This document shows positions 50,487 to 63,539 of a DNA stretch of 64,000 bases, piece after piece. Under the pieces are notes generated by a model. It was not told where the DNA came from, made no database searches, and was given only the letters and a program-made list of their open reading frames with translations. Each line of letters begins with the position of its first letter. Position 1 is the stretch's first letter. Source of the stretch: Glandiceps talaboti. Taxonomy: Eukaryota > Hemichordata > Enteropneusta > Spengelidae. The DNA lies in NCBI RefSeq assembly GCF_964340395.1, contig NC_135571.1, positions 11,792,440 through 11,856,439 of the forward strand, in the 5' to 3' direction. Position numbers and translations under genes: made by a program.

Positions 50487-51186
50487 TTTTATACAAGCTG
50501 CAATAACTGTAGCGTATATTGTGATTTTGAGGGTTCTTTCCTCTGTTTTTGTACCTTTTTCCGTTCCGATATTTGACTGGAAGCAATCGCTACAATTTCT
50601 CCAACGGTAACGCAAATGGACGAGGTCACACTGAAAACGTGAGTGAGATGTCAGTGTACTACCCGTTTCAAAATGTTGCTACTTTTGGGTTTTCCTCACG
50701 GTCGAATTGCAGAGCCAAACTTACGCGAAATATTAGGAGAACAAGAGGTTAATTTGCTATTTCGTTATTTGATGGGCGATAATGCAATATTATAGCGTAA
50801 AGTTACGGGGAATGACAGAAAATCTTTAGTCAGTGGTTACGATGCCTATAGACTCTATGCTCTACAATTCTGGCCCTCACTTCCGGTTCTAAAACAGCGC
50901 CCCTAGTGGCCAAACAATCATATCTTTTATCTTTTCGGGGCTTCTTCGATAACCGGAATACGGCGTATTGAAACTAGCAAGAATTTGAGTCTGCTTGTAT
51001 GGTTCCCTGTGCTGACATGTGTGTACACATACAGTGCCTGCTTGTTGGCAGGAGTGTGGTGTTGTTTATATTTGTAATGAGTGGTCTGTGGGAAGCCTGT
51101 TTCTTATCTATCTAAATTGTTCTTGGGAACATAAATTAATGTGTATGATTCCCAGTCTTTTGGCGACCCTTCGATATTTCTGCTGT

Positions 51187-54100
51187 ACCTAATACAAGTT
51201 TCCAACTGCTTTAAGTGAAAAGATGTTCAAATTAAGTTCAGAATATAACTTAATTAGAAGTCCTCCTTCCTTAAGAAACCAGACTCACATTTCTGCGCTG
51301 AACTATTAATGTAGTCATAGTAACTAGCATATCTAAATAACAGTCCTGCAAATTAACTAACTTTTGTTAATTAAGTAACTGTTGTTAATTAATTTGACAA
51401 CTTAAGACTTTCTTAATTACATTTTATTATTATTTACAACAATGTTTGAAGAGAAAACTTTTCAAAAATATTTGCTTGATTGTCACTGAAACTGTAAAAT
51501 AATAAAAAAAGGAAAGTGATGAGATGTTGGCAAAGGTCTGTAAAATTTCACTTGATCCAATTGACGTATTTAATTTCCTCCGACAACTAGAGTTTTTCTT
51601 TAAGTATCCAATTAAGTCTTAAATGGACATTAAACTATCTTGACAATCTAACAAACTAAAATTCTATTCAAATTAACTGGAGTGTGTGTTGTTCGGGGTT
51701 AACAATGGTCAAACAATGGAATAAGATTGGCAGGCATTGAAATGGATACTACAGTCACAACAAAGTGGAGAAATTAGACTGGCAGACTATGAAATAAAGA
51801 CCCTTACAACAACGCTAACACCTTTAACCTATTCTCTATCAATCACTTTCTCCGCTGAAAAAAAATTTGAAAAAGTTTTCGTTTTTTCGAAAATTTTTGG
51901 ATTAATATATTTTCTTTTAGGGTGGAATTGTAGAAGTGGTCCTTTTTTTACAGAATTAGACCAAAATTTTGCTTCAAACGTGATTTTATTAACAAAAATT
52001 TGTGACATTTGTAAGAAAGGTTACTGTTCAGATGCAATTGTTGTACTGGTACTCAAGTACATGGTATAAACACAACAAGCCAGTACTTGAATTTCACTGA
52101 TAGCTCCTCAACAACTACTAAAGATGACTTTTACTCATTGCATACCAAGTTTTCAGTGCCAAGTATATTTACTTGCTAAATTCCAGTGATGCGTTGTCAC
52201 TTTTTTTTCAAAGTTTACACCTGCTGTGTGTTCTTTCCATTTCCACCTAGAATGATAACTTTCCATTTACAGATCAATACAGTATGAGCAAGTTTTAAGA
52301 AAAATTTTTGAAAACATTTATTGGGAGAAAAAAGGTAAAAAAAAAAGATACTTCAAGATTTCATTTTGTGCATTGCATATCATTACGATTTGTATCAGAG
52401 AACACAGAAAGAAAGAAATCGGATGATTTTCAAAATATTATGAAGTATAATTTTGACAGGAAACTCTATTAAAAGTGGCACAAGCTAAGTTTATTAACTT
52501 TTTACTTAACTCTTTAAAAGTGGAGCAAATCTAGTAAAATTTTTATTTTTTCTTAATTTTAAATAAAACGCATAATTTTGATGAAATTGACAGAATTTCT
52601 TGCAATTCATATATTTTTTTCTGAAAAATGTCATTTACAGAAGTAGGTAAAAAGCAAAGGGAAAAAGGGTATCTGCAAATCGTATGCAAATCATATGCAA
52701 ATTATAATACTCCCTGACCACAACTAAACTATAAAACATACATTCGAACTTGAAACAGTAAAACAGAATTTCACTCTACTGTACATGCACACAGACACAA
52801 AAATGTCAACACTAAAGAAAAAAACCAGAAATATTTTGACGGCTTTTTCTCATCACTTAATGGTATTTGGCATTGTGTAAACCCAAAGTAGACTGATGTA
52901 GTGAAACTGTGCATGAAAGGAATGTGAAAAAACAGTTGAACTGGAATTCCGAGTAATTGTTTACAAAGTTCACTGCAAATGGGATTACTTCTTCAGTTTA
53001 AAGTTGTTGGTTGCCAAACACACAACTCCAGTAAGAACCTCAGAAGTTTAATGCAAATGAAGCTGTAGTTTAGAGTTGTCGGTTGCCATGCAAACACACA
53101 ACTTCAGTAAGAACATCTCAAGGAATTTATGCTAGGGAGATATTTTACAAGTGGATGGTGACCAACTTACATAAAGTGAACTGCAGAAATGTGACTCTTT
53201 AATTCCATTCCAAGTTGTAACTTTTCCCGGAATCCACAGAAATCATCGAGGAACAAATAACAAGTTTTCCAAGGTAGGGTTGTCTTATTTGTCCCAGGGA
53301 ATCTAACATTTTCTTATAAATGAAAATTTAAATTAACACTAACACTAACAGAGCCAAAACATTTTTTGAAGCAAATCCCTCCCAAACCAATGTAAGATAC
53401 ATCATGTTAATTAGTCCTATCAGGGAGGCTTCTAAAACCACTAGTGTGACATGAATGTTGGACTTTTCACGGAGACTAGCCTACCTGCTGTAAGTTATGT
53501 AACCTTAATTAGTATTAATGTTATGAATGTTAATTAACAAAGGAAAGATTTAGATAAGGCGGTTGTACAAATGTATGTGTTTGAAATAAAACAAAACTAA
53601 CAGAGCAGAAACAATAAGAACAAACCCAGTACTGTCAACTTAGATCTGTTGACGCACATTGACTCAATGAGTAACTTCCTGTGTAGAGGGATAAAGTATA
53701 GCAGTACTTCCATAAGTCTGGATATGTCTTGACAACTTTTCTGTAAGATACATCCTGTCAACTTCAGGTAAGATATATCTTGATAACTGGTCTGTGAGAT
53801 ATATCTTGATAACTGGTCTGTAAGATACATCTTATCAACTTCAGGTAAGATATATCTTGATAACTTGTCTGTAAGATATATCTTGATAACTTTTCTGTAA
53901 GATACATCTTGTCAACTTGTCTGTAAGATATATCTTGATAACTTTTCTGTAAGATACATCTTGTCAACTTGTCTGTAAGATATATCTTGATAACAGGTCT
54001 GTAAGATATATCTTGATAACTGGTCTGTAAGCTACATCTTATCAATTTGTCTGTAAGATATATCTTGATAACAGGTCTGTAAGATATATCTTATCAACTT

Positions 54101-55880
54101 GTGTGTAAGATATACGTGTTGCACAGTGTTGTATATATGGTAGAATTCATTGAGTGATGCCAGGCATTATTGGTTATTGGTGTTATTGGTTTCTTCCCAT
54201 CAGATGTACAGCCATTACAGATTGGAAGCCAGTTTTATAATGCCTTTTTAAGTTGATGTTAGTTTCCACATCCACTATTTCTTGCAAGACTTCACAATTT
54301 TTACAATTTTTTTTTTCTTGATTTCATGAAAAAAAAAAAACGTTTAGTTTTGGCAGTGAAAACCAGATGGGGTTGGGTAACAAGAACCAAACAATTTTTT
54401 TAGGCCTTGGCAAAGCAAATTATACTAGCTCTGCCAGGCAACTGCTTTACACTGAGAATTGAATCTTAAGGATACAAACACACTGTACCTGTCAACTACT
54501 CTATTCATTAATTCTGAAAGAGAACTCAGTGTTTAAAAGAGAAACACGAGACACGTGTCAGGCTGTAATTAAATCGGTGAAACTGTTATGGTTGTCACAG
54601 ACCATTTCTTATCAAACTGGTTGTGTTCTATCAATATGTCAGTAATCTATGTCAGTCCAGTTGAACCATGTCAAGAGTATTTAAAGACCTACTTTGGCTT
54701 GAGTTCTTGATGTGAAAAAATAGTTGTCTGGCAGAGTTATAGAGCAGTTGTCCTGAACAAACAAGTGATCATATATGTATGAATTCAAACATGGTCGTTT
54801 AAAAGGCCAATGTTGAATTAAGATCAAATAATGAAAAAAAATTCGGAAATTTTTTTTTAATGTTTATAATTCTTGTCATTTTTTTTTTCATTTTTATGCA
54901 GATTCATGAGAAAATGTTTGGAATTCTTTTAAGATTTTCTCATTTTCGAATATTTTGATTTTAAAATGTTCAAATTTCTTTCAAATATTGTCATAGTGGA
55001 CTATTGTGAAGGTATTAGCGTGTATAGGCAAGTTGAGAGATTGAAGATGATAGAAGCCATGGATAGTTCTATAAAATAGTCTGAGTTAAAAACAAAACTT
55101 TGTAGAACTTTGATTTTAGTTTGAAAAACATTGAGGTAACTTTTTGTGTAACCACTAATTAGTTTCTCACATTAAGAAGTGTCTTTATAAAAGAAAGCCA
55201 TTGATTGGCTGTTCTAGACACTTTACGCCCCCCTAGCAACTTTGTGTAATCATCAAAACATTTGACCTACATTGAATGAAACAGCCTAGAAAGAAACTCA
55301 CTTAACAATTACAAATAAGACCAGCCTAAGGGGTCTACAAACAAACATTCCGTGATGTAATCTGTATTTTGCAGTGAATTTCTTCAAATTTTTGTAAAAT
55401 ATTGTAAATTTCTGACAATATTTTGGATTCAACAGGTTGACTTACATAAAATTAGTTAACCAGTCCAAAATGTTTTGAAAATTACGTGAAAAGAATCGAG
55501 ATTCAGATATTTTTACAAACAAGTTGTCGAACAACAGGAAATGAATGTACCAGACTTACTGTTGAATGTAGACAATGAAATTAGTTTAAATTGTGTAATT
55601 AGTTTTAATTAGTTGTATGCATATATTATGTTAAGCTGAAAGTTTATTTAAAGATTTAGGGGGACACAGAGTTATTTAGAATGTTCTAAGGTCGGCAAAG
55701 TTTGTATGTATCCGATGTTTACTTTAGTATAACCTTGCAAAGCAGTAACAAAAACTCAGCACGCTATTATTTCAGTATCATATACACCTCAAAGACTTGG
55801 ACCCTTTCCATCTTGGTGTCGCTTTGTAGACAAACCTTAGTATTCAAGTATTTGTTGATTATACCGACATTCATTGTGAG
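51187..55880. other. Intergenic, AT-rich
   Basis: No gene supported. ATGCAAAT occurs twice in close spacing at about 52682-52702. A doublet with CACACAACT(C/T)CAGTAAGAAC lies at 53019 and 53096. The 26-bp array at 53.7-54.1 kb is listed separately. Confidence 0.55.
53715..54115. repeat. 26-bp minisatellite with inner palindrome
   Basis: About 15 units of GTCTGTAAGATATATCTTG plus ATAACTT, with variants (ATACATCTTGTC, TCAGG for GTCTG). The unit centre, AAGATATATCTT, is itself a palindrome. Confidence 0.9.
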
Positions 55881-56055
55881 AACTTGGTAACGATAACTGA
55901 ACCGCCGGTAGCACGGTAGACTTTGCATTTCGCACAGTCAGGATTACGTGCAGACTGTCAAATGGAATCCATAGTTGGTAAAGCACCGCTAAACTCCTCC
56001 AAATCAAGTTGAATTTTGTGCTGTTATTGGGAAATCAGGTCAGGGAGTCGTGACA

Positions 56056-57362
56056 ATGGCTACTATTTGTGGGTAAGGTGTTCACCATCTTTTGTTTTCT
56101 ATATACATTCATGTCTGCCATTTCCGACTGCAGTGTTTCACTTTTGGTTTTAGAACCCAGGTAACAGAGAGTGGGTTAGTAATGGTTTTGTTTACACAGC
56201 ATTCTTTGAATTCTAACCTTCAAATTGGAGGGGAACGTACTCTTAAAACTTAAAATAAAACCCTTAGAAAACAGTCACTGATCCTGGTAAATTTAGCTGA
56301 CGTTTCAGTCACAGAGAAGAAGTAGGAAGTCTTCTTGGTTTGGACTAACAACATTCTACATTCATAGCCATGAAAGTTGGGCAAGAATCTTGAGAAAAAG
56401 CTAAACGAATATCTTCAGGTAGATTTTATCTAACACAAAATCCGTTGAAATTTTCTTAATGAAAGTTGCTGTTTTGGACTAAGTAATAACAACAGAACCC
56501 CATGATACATTGTTGAGTGCCAGGTTGGCATACTGGGTGTATTTGTGTGCACTCATGCTTGCGACGTTTTCTGCTGCACTTTCACTCACTATGCCAAGAA
56601 AGTACAGCTACAGAGCACACTGCAAGCATTCATCATAGGGTTCTGTCATATCACTGTAATATAATTGTAATGTATAACATCACAAAAAATACAGTTGTCA
56701 TGACAACGTAAACTTTTATCCTTGGCTGCATATCACAGCTCCAGACATCCACTATTATGTAATACTATAATAGATAAATTAGTAGTTCTTTGTGAAAGGT
56801 TAAAAATAAAACAAACGTAAGGAAATAACATATTACGTTCTAGAACTGAAAAAGGCAAACACCTACTCAACCTTACCGCAGGCTAGTAACTATACTTGTG
56901 GTCGTTTTCTACAATCTCTCTCTCTCCACATATAGTCAAATGGGCAAATTCTACTGGAAATCTAGCTAAATCTCCTGCTGGAGAAAAGGTGAACAGTGCA
57001 TGTACAATGTACCAGGCTGGTAATTAGTAAAAAATTAATCTCTGAGAACTATAGTTGTGTGACTATAAAACTGCACAAAAAAAATTAATGTCAAAAAATA
57101 TCTTGGTTTTTAGGTTAACATACATTAAACAAGAAACAATGTAAAAGTGAAAAATAACTTTTGGTCTATGTAGTAATGTAGTAATTATTCAAAAAAGTCA
57201 GTAACTTGTTGCCTATCTCACTATCTCAACTAGTGTACAAGAATTGGCACCTTCATGTACAAGAACGCATTTTCCCTCTACTTATTTTCATGGTTTTTTT
57301 TCCAGTGAAGTAAATGAAAATAGGTCTTTAGCAAAAATGTCCAGATTTACTGTAAATTTGTT

Positions 57363-57413
<51 letters not shown>

Positions 57414-60400
57414 TTAATCTTTCATATACAGACACCATTTCAGTGTATTAGCACTGTTCTCCCAATGGAACCTGTTGCAATATTACGTACACAGAAAACA
57501 AACAAAACAAAAAGGGACAAACCAGGACAAAAAGTTACAGATGCACAGTGTACTTTAAAAGATATCCACTTACATTACCAGACTACATTCTGAAGATGTC
57601 TTTTAAATATCGATGAGTTCGGAGCTGTTCTATGGATAGGGGTAGATTGTTCCATAGAACAGCACCACTATAGTGAAATGCCCGTTTCCCATATTCCGTT
57701 TTAACTGTAGGGATGTATATGTTACCTTTACTGGCCTGTCTTGTGTTATAGAGATGAATTCGGTTGGAAAGATTGAACATTTCAGTGAGGTAACAAGGTG
57801 CATTACCTGTTACGGATTTGTAGACGAGTGTTGCCAGTTGGCGCTTCCAACTAATTTGAGGGCTGACCCAACCCAAGTTTTCATAAACCCAACCCGTACT
57901 AGTATCACTTGTATTACAAGCAAAAATTAACACATTTGGTTTCATTTTTTAGAGAAACAAAATTTTAAAATGTTTGTTTTCTCTTTCTTTGTTTTTTTAT
58001 AGGAATACCAATGACATGAGTTCATCTCTACGTTTGTGGTTCTCAGATTCTGTTCAAAGGTAAGATCAAATAATTACTAGACTCTCTCACAGTCCTTGGG
58101 AGCATTGCTATTAGCTGTTTTGTATGTACCGATTTCTACCGAATAATTGTACTAGAATATCCTTGTACTGTGGGACCTAATCGACTACATAAGGCTATTT
58201 GTTGACATTTTACTGTGTCTCCGTGTCATTGCGATACCCCGAGGCACATCAACAAATGATTAGCCCTATGTAGTTGATGAGGGCCCACAGTACAATTATG
58301 TAGTAGATATCAGTACATACAAAAGAGCCATTTTAGCGATACCATGCTCCGAGGACTGTGAGAGAGTCTAAATTATTACATGAATTCATTTCTTTCTTTC
58401 AACCAAAGGAAATGTTGGTGACCTAAAAGGCCTTGTCACTACAAGTTGCTAAACAAGAAAATAACGATGATTTTACTAATATTTCAAACACCACAAACCA
58501 GTGACATTGTAGACACAAGTTGTCATGAAATAAAACAACCAGAGTGTATAATCCATATTTTCAGTTCAGAGACAATACCGGTCTTAGGCTGGTGCATGAC
58601 AAATATGTTATATTCAGCGAATCTGTTTACATTGCTAATTATTTAATGTAGTTGAGATCTATCAGGGGCATAGACAGTCTACAAAAAGTTTCCAGAGTTG
58701 AAACAACTGAGAAAGAATATTAGATATTATTCCCAATATTTTCCTTTGTTCAGCTAAGGAAAAGATGAGTAACCTAAGGAGCCTTTCTCTCTACTCATCT
58801 AGCGACCCGTTGTGACAAACCCTCAGGTCTCGAGTATTTTCTGGCAGGATGATGTAAAATATTGCGGAATAATATATATATACCTCCTCAAGCGTAATTT
58901 TTTAAAAATCTGGAAAAAATAGTGGCGATTTAGAATGTTTTGACTTATATTTCGAACACCGCAGAACCAGTGACGTAGAACAACCAAGGTATATAATCTA
59001 TATTTTCTGTTCAAAGGCAATAAGTTGGCTTGTGCATAATTTATGAAAAAAGCGGTTCACGTTAAATCAGTTTCAAACATGTTCCTTCAAGTTACAGCTT
59101 ACAAAATATTAAATTAAATTTATATTGTCAGATCATATTTCATTTGACGTCATTATAAAATACACCGACCCACCAAGAAAAAATAGATTATTTTTAACTA
59201 CCATTGCCATGGTAACTGAATATACTGATAGTAACGATTTCAGTTCCTACGTAAATGAGTCCCATTAAATCATGTTGATGACGTCACAACAACAAATTTT
59301 TAAAATAATTGGTTTTGAAGGAAACGGAAATATGAAATCAATATTTAGTATAATTTTTTAACGTAACTTTAATGATGTCTTCTGACTCGTCGTTAATAAA
59401 ACCCATGGTGTGTAACTTTAATTTTAATGATAAACACAAAGACATCGTTTGACTGCATGATCAGTAATGAATGAAATGTATATATCAGTGGAAAAGTTTC
59501 CAAACTTTTCAATTAGTATCATGTGACAAAACCCAATGACACATACATGTAGTGTGTGTAAGTGTGGTGTACTTGGGTGGGGGGGTGGGGGGGTATTTCC
59601 ACTAATGCTCGCAGTGTTTTCTGCTGCGGTTTCACTTGCTACTCTTGAGCGGAAAGTATAACTGCAGAGAAGACTGCAATGATGCACTTGTACAAATACC
59701 CCGAGTACACCACACTGGAACTCATGTGTAACTAACAGGGTTCTTTTGTTATGACAAAAGTTAATCCAAAACAGCAAAATTCTGTAATTATTACACGATG
59801 TGAGTACGTAAGTCAATGCTCAAGTTACACAGTGTAAGCACGTAACTCCACACTTTAGCCAACAATCTATACTCATTTGAGTATGATTTGCATACTTACT
59901 TGTACACACATGCACTGGTGCAAGAAATCACTAATATATTTTATAGAATACTAGATTATTATCACATACACATATACATAAATTCTGAAAATGGTAGAAA
60001 TTTGGTAATAATGGGAAAATTAAACAATTGACATGAAATCCAGGATTTGTAAGTACTGTTTGAAAGCTGTATTGGATGGTACTTCCATGGTACTTCCCTA
60101 ATGTTCAACAGTGAACAGTTCTATTCAGGGATGGGTCTTGGTACAAAAGGATAATGTGACTAATTATCACATACACAGATCTGTAACTACTGATTTGAGA
60201 AAGAAGCTGTGTAATAGTAATGGAAGTCGTGTTACCATAGAAACTGATGTCTATGTTGCAACTTCATTTTAATGATAAAGTGAAGACAATCTTCGAATTT
60301 GAACAAGACACAACTTGACATCTTAATTTTCATGAAAAAAAGAAAAACTCATCAAATTTCAGTTATGACTAATAGGCATGTAGACTCTATTGCAACGTAA

Positions 60401-61844
60401 TTTCATGGTCAAGTTGAGACATCTAGATCTTTTGACTTCCGTAACGAATAAAAAACTCTTCTAGCCCTGAAGAAAATAATCAATGATATTAACGTTAGGA
60501 TTGAAAGTTCAACTAAGATCTGATAAATACAGACCTGGATAATAATCAATTTGATTTACTGATTATAATATGCAAATTTTATTCATTATCTCCAAAGACA
60601 ATAGAACAGGTGATCTGAGAGTCGTTAATTATTAATTGTTGATATCTAGAACACAAAGGGAGATTACCACATCAATACAAAGAAAAGTAAACATTAAGAC
60701 AATAACAAACGTGTATCAATAAAGGTAACTAAAGGACAGGGTGCTGGGTCATCACCACATTTCAAGGGAGCCTAGCTCTTTTTACGTGTTCAGTAAACTT
60801 ATTTTTCAACTTCTCTGATATCGTCAGTGTGCCCTCTAAGTCAATTTGATACTCCACTGACACACAATTTCCCATGATGCACTGAAATTTGGTGTTCCCC
60901 TATCTCTTACTATGTGGTGACCAGTGTGCCCTCTAAGCCAATTTGACGTACCACTGATACACACAATTTCTATTGACGCACCAAATTTGCTGTTCTCCTA
61001 TCTCTTACTATATGGTGACCAGTGTACCCTCTAAGCCAATTTGACACACCACTGATGCACACAATTTCTAGTGATGCACCAAAGTTTGGTGTTCTCCTAT
61101 CTCTTACTATGTTGTGACCAGTGTTCCCTCTAAGCCAATTTGACACACCACTGATGCACACAATTTCTAGTGATGCACCAAAATTTAGTGTTCCCCTATC
61201 TCTTACTATGTGGTGACCAGTGTGTCCTCTAAGCCAATTTGACCTGTACTGATGCGCACAATTTCTAGTGATGAACCAAGATTTGATGTTCCTCTATCTC
61301 TTATTATCATTATGTGGTGACCAGTGTGCACACAATTTCTAGTGATGCACCAAATTTTTCCATGGACTACAACACACAACCCGGGCTCTAAATTTTATGT
61401 TAGTGAAACGACATGAAGTCATCGTTGGTGGTGCATAGACCACAACACATAGCCAGGTCTCTAAATGTTACATTAGTGACTAAGAAACAAATCAATTGAG
61501 ACCGGCAATACTAATCAATAACATATGATCAACAGTGTATCAAAACAACAAAGCTGTGATAGTTAACTTACAAATTATTCATCAAAACTATTGTCCAGGC
61601 ATACAGGTAAAAGTCACACACAAAAGATAACACATAAAAGATGTAATTGATTTTTTACTTGAGACATGAGTTATAGCAAGGGAAAGGAATTATCCGGTCA
61701 GTCAGGCTCAAAGAACGAACGGATGTACCATGTAGACGAACTAGAGTACATTATTTATATGTTCCACAATATGGATAACGCCATGATGCCGTTTGACTTG
61801 CCGATATTCTGGAAAATAACAGGGAGAGAGTACAGGCGACTCAG
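56056..61844 (+). CDS. Candidate new gene, three exons in phase
   Basis: Possible exons: 56056-56072 (ATG GCT ACT ATT TGT GG, donor GTAAGG), 58003-58059 (acceptor TTTTTTTATAG, donor GTAAGA), and 61677 (or 61671)-61844 (acceptor ending TTATAG, donor GTAGGA). All junctions are phase 2, so the frame runs through. Exon 2 gives N-T-N-D-M-S-S-S-L-R-L-W-F-S-D-S-V-Q; exon 3 gives K-G-K-E-L then V-D-E-L-E-Y-I-I-Y-M-F and P-F-D-L-P-I-F-W-K-I-T-G-R-E-Y-R-R-L. Composition of exon 3 looks coding and globular, but I do not recognise the family. The region 55890-56055 is richer in CG and could be a 5' UTR. The gene would continue past 61844, possibly beyond the window. Linking the exons is inference. Confidence 0.35.
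57357..57945 (-). mobile_element. 5'-truncated LINE 3' fragment
   Basis: On the minus strand, 57945-57583 encodes the C-terminal tail of a non-LTR RT: L-G-W-V-S near the start, L-A-T-L-V-Y-K-S-V-T-G-N-A-P-C-Y-L, R-A-F-H-Y-S-G-A-V-L-W-N-N-L-P, then stop. The A-P-x-Y-L and LWN-x-LP blocks are hallmarks of CR1/Rex/L2-like ORF2 ends. A 3' UTR follows and ends in a (TAAA)n tail (57360-57417 on plus, TTTA). It lies inside the putative first intron of the candidate gene. Confidence 0.9.
58078..58370. mobile_element. MITE-like element, 293 bp
   Basis: Ends are inverted: TAGACTCTCTCACAGTCCT and AGGACTGTGAGAGAGTCTA. Inner parts also pair (TGTATGTACCGAT with ATCAGTACATACA; CTACATAAGGCTA with TAGCCCTATGTAG). 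No ORF. AT-rich flanks (AATAATTA/AATTATT) may hide a short target duplication. It begins 18 bp after the donor of the candidate exon at 58003-58059. Confidence 0.8.
58371..60820. other. Intergenic or intronic
   Basis: No exon seen. At 58743-58800 and 58405-58450 there are words shared with the 5.74-kb hairpin family. Two TGACGTCA sites lie at 59145 and 59279. A G-run lies at 59577-59592. Confidence 0.5.
60824..61345. repeat. About 98-bp tandem repeat, second locus
   Basis: Five to six units starting near 60824, 60921, 61019, 61117 and 61216, each with CAGTGTGCCCTCTAAGCC, CCACTGATGCACACAATTTC and CTCTTACTATGTGGTGACC. The minus frame is open over two units (V-S-N-W-L-R-G), but with no start or splice support. 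Confidence 0.9.
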
Positions 61845-61847
61845 GTA

Positions 61848-63535
61848 GGAAGAAAGACTGATTTTATGATAGGCAGTAATGAGATATAACGTGACAAACG
61901 TAATTGCCCAATGAAAGTACTCAAATCTGCAAATGTTTATGGATGTTGTACGCTTGAGTTTCATCGACCAATTGAAACTTGCAGTGCTTGGTTAAGGACG
62001 GATACTTTTTACAAATGTGATATTATTCTGCTTCAGGTGGTACATCAAATTCACAACAACAAACATGCCATAATAATGGAGTTCAACATAAGAAAGATTT
62101 TGCACACATTACGTATCAGAAGTGCATCATCCTTATAACTTAGATTAAGTCTTTGCACACATTACGTAGAAGTGTAACGTCTTTACTAACTCAGATTAAG
62201 TTTTTGCACATAGATATAGCAATATTTGTTTTATCATAGGTAATGTACAATATTCATATCAACAAACATTCCGTAATTTTAAAATGTCAGACAGTCTGCA
62301 CAAATTATGTATACATATAGTTTGACAGTTGAATACTTTGCGGCACTCTTTTCTGTTCTGCATCAGTACATCTTATATTTTTGTGTTTTTGACAAATTTC
62401 ATATTTACATTCAAACAACAGGAAATAATGATGTCATTCAGCATATTTTTTGTACCATAAATCAATTTTTTACTCTTTCTGTCTATGACTCATCTTTTTC
62501 CAGAAAAAAATCAGAGTAAAAAGTGATATTTTATTGACGTCTTTTTATGCATATATATATTATTTTAGTCTCTAATTCCTGACTATTTTATCCCCCAAAA
62601 ATGCATAATTAGATATATTTTTTTCAATCGCTATATGTAAATATTTGGTGGAATTCAAAAAAATCACTTTGCTACAAATTTTTATTTCTGTACAAAACTA
62701 CAGTTGTAGTAATTAGCAGTCATAATTCAAGGATCCAAAGAGGTTACCATGGTAACTGATACACATACTTTATTCTATTTACCTAATGTTGTGTCTACAG
62801 TGCAGCTTAGAACCAAAGTTACAATCTAATAAAAAATTGAATAGGTGTCCCAAACCTTGTTACTAATGTTTACATCTTTTTTATGTATTATGGGATGTAA
62901 ATAAGGTCTACATCGTCGCACACATGACAACGTTTATCGAACGATAAACCGTTTTTTTGCCGTGAAGTGTGTGAATTTTGTTGAAACGGTTGGTGGTCTG
63001 TTTTTGTACCACCAATCCATACTTCTTGTTATCAGCTTTTAATCCACGGTTCACTTTTTCACAACATGATTATCAAACAAGTTCCATTGTTATGTAAATA
63101 GTGTGTATTGTTATGCAAATATGGGTCAATATCTCCAAGACACCCTTTCTGTTGTTATTTAAAATGTGTACATTGTTATGCAAATGTAGTCAATATCTCA
63201 TTATCTCCATGGCAGATTAGTTACTACATCAAGTTTACATGCACTACCTGTTCTAGACTGTATGCGTCATGTCGTCCCACCCTCACCGACGTTGACCAAT
63301 TTGTGAGGGCATCCACCCCACCGCCACCCCCTTGTACTAAGATTCTACGTTGTAACGATACTACAATAATTTATAATATTTATATAAAAATAATCATTTT
63401 ATTTAACTCTACAACCCCTTTCGGAGTACGAGAGACAGTGAGAAGTTTTTAAATATACACATTCAAAAAATACATTCAAGAAACAACACTGGGAGACATG
63501 ATTCTAGATATTGTCCCCAATTATATGGTTTTGTT
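61848..63535. other. Intergenic or intronic, AT-rich
   Basis: No gene seen. A doublet around 63105-63200 repeats ATTGTTATGCAAAT and TCAATATCTC, giving two octamer motifs (ATGCAAAT at 63113 and 63178). One copy of the GTGAGGGCAYCC dispersed repeat lies at about 63265-63345. Confidence 0.5.
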
Positions 63536-63539
63536 GACT

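Larger units (their letters stand above)
48945..51186. mobile_element. Large element with long inverted repeats, 2.24 kb
   Basis: Outer arms 48945-49080 and, inverted, about 51025-51186 share ACAGCAGAAATATCGA, AAGAACAATTTAGATAGATA, AGAAACAG and AATATAAACAACA. Inner inverted repeats of 25 bp lie at 49142-49166 and 50946-50970 (AATACGGCGTATT, CCGGTTATCGAA; 24 of 25 match). Inside are a decayed SAP-like ORF, two palindromic MITEs and a block shared with the 35.2-kb fold-back element. Either one element of 2.24 kb with long termini, or a 1.83-kb element (49142-50970) inserted in an older one. No clear target duplication outside. Confidence 0.7.

Noticed and set aside
51737-52069. 110-codon plus frame
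   Set aside because: AT-rich Phe/Leu/Lys composition, no domain, no splice signals; looks like chance.
60970-61161. Minus frame with repeated V-S-N-W-L-R-G
   Set aside because: It is the translation of the 98-bp repeat; units drift out of frame, and the copy at 46.5 kb is not open in the same way.
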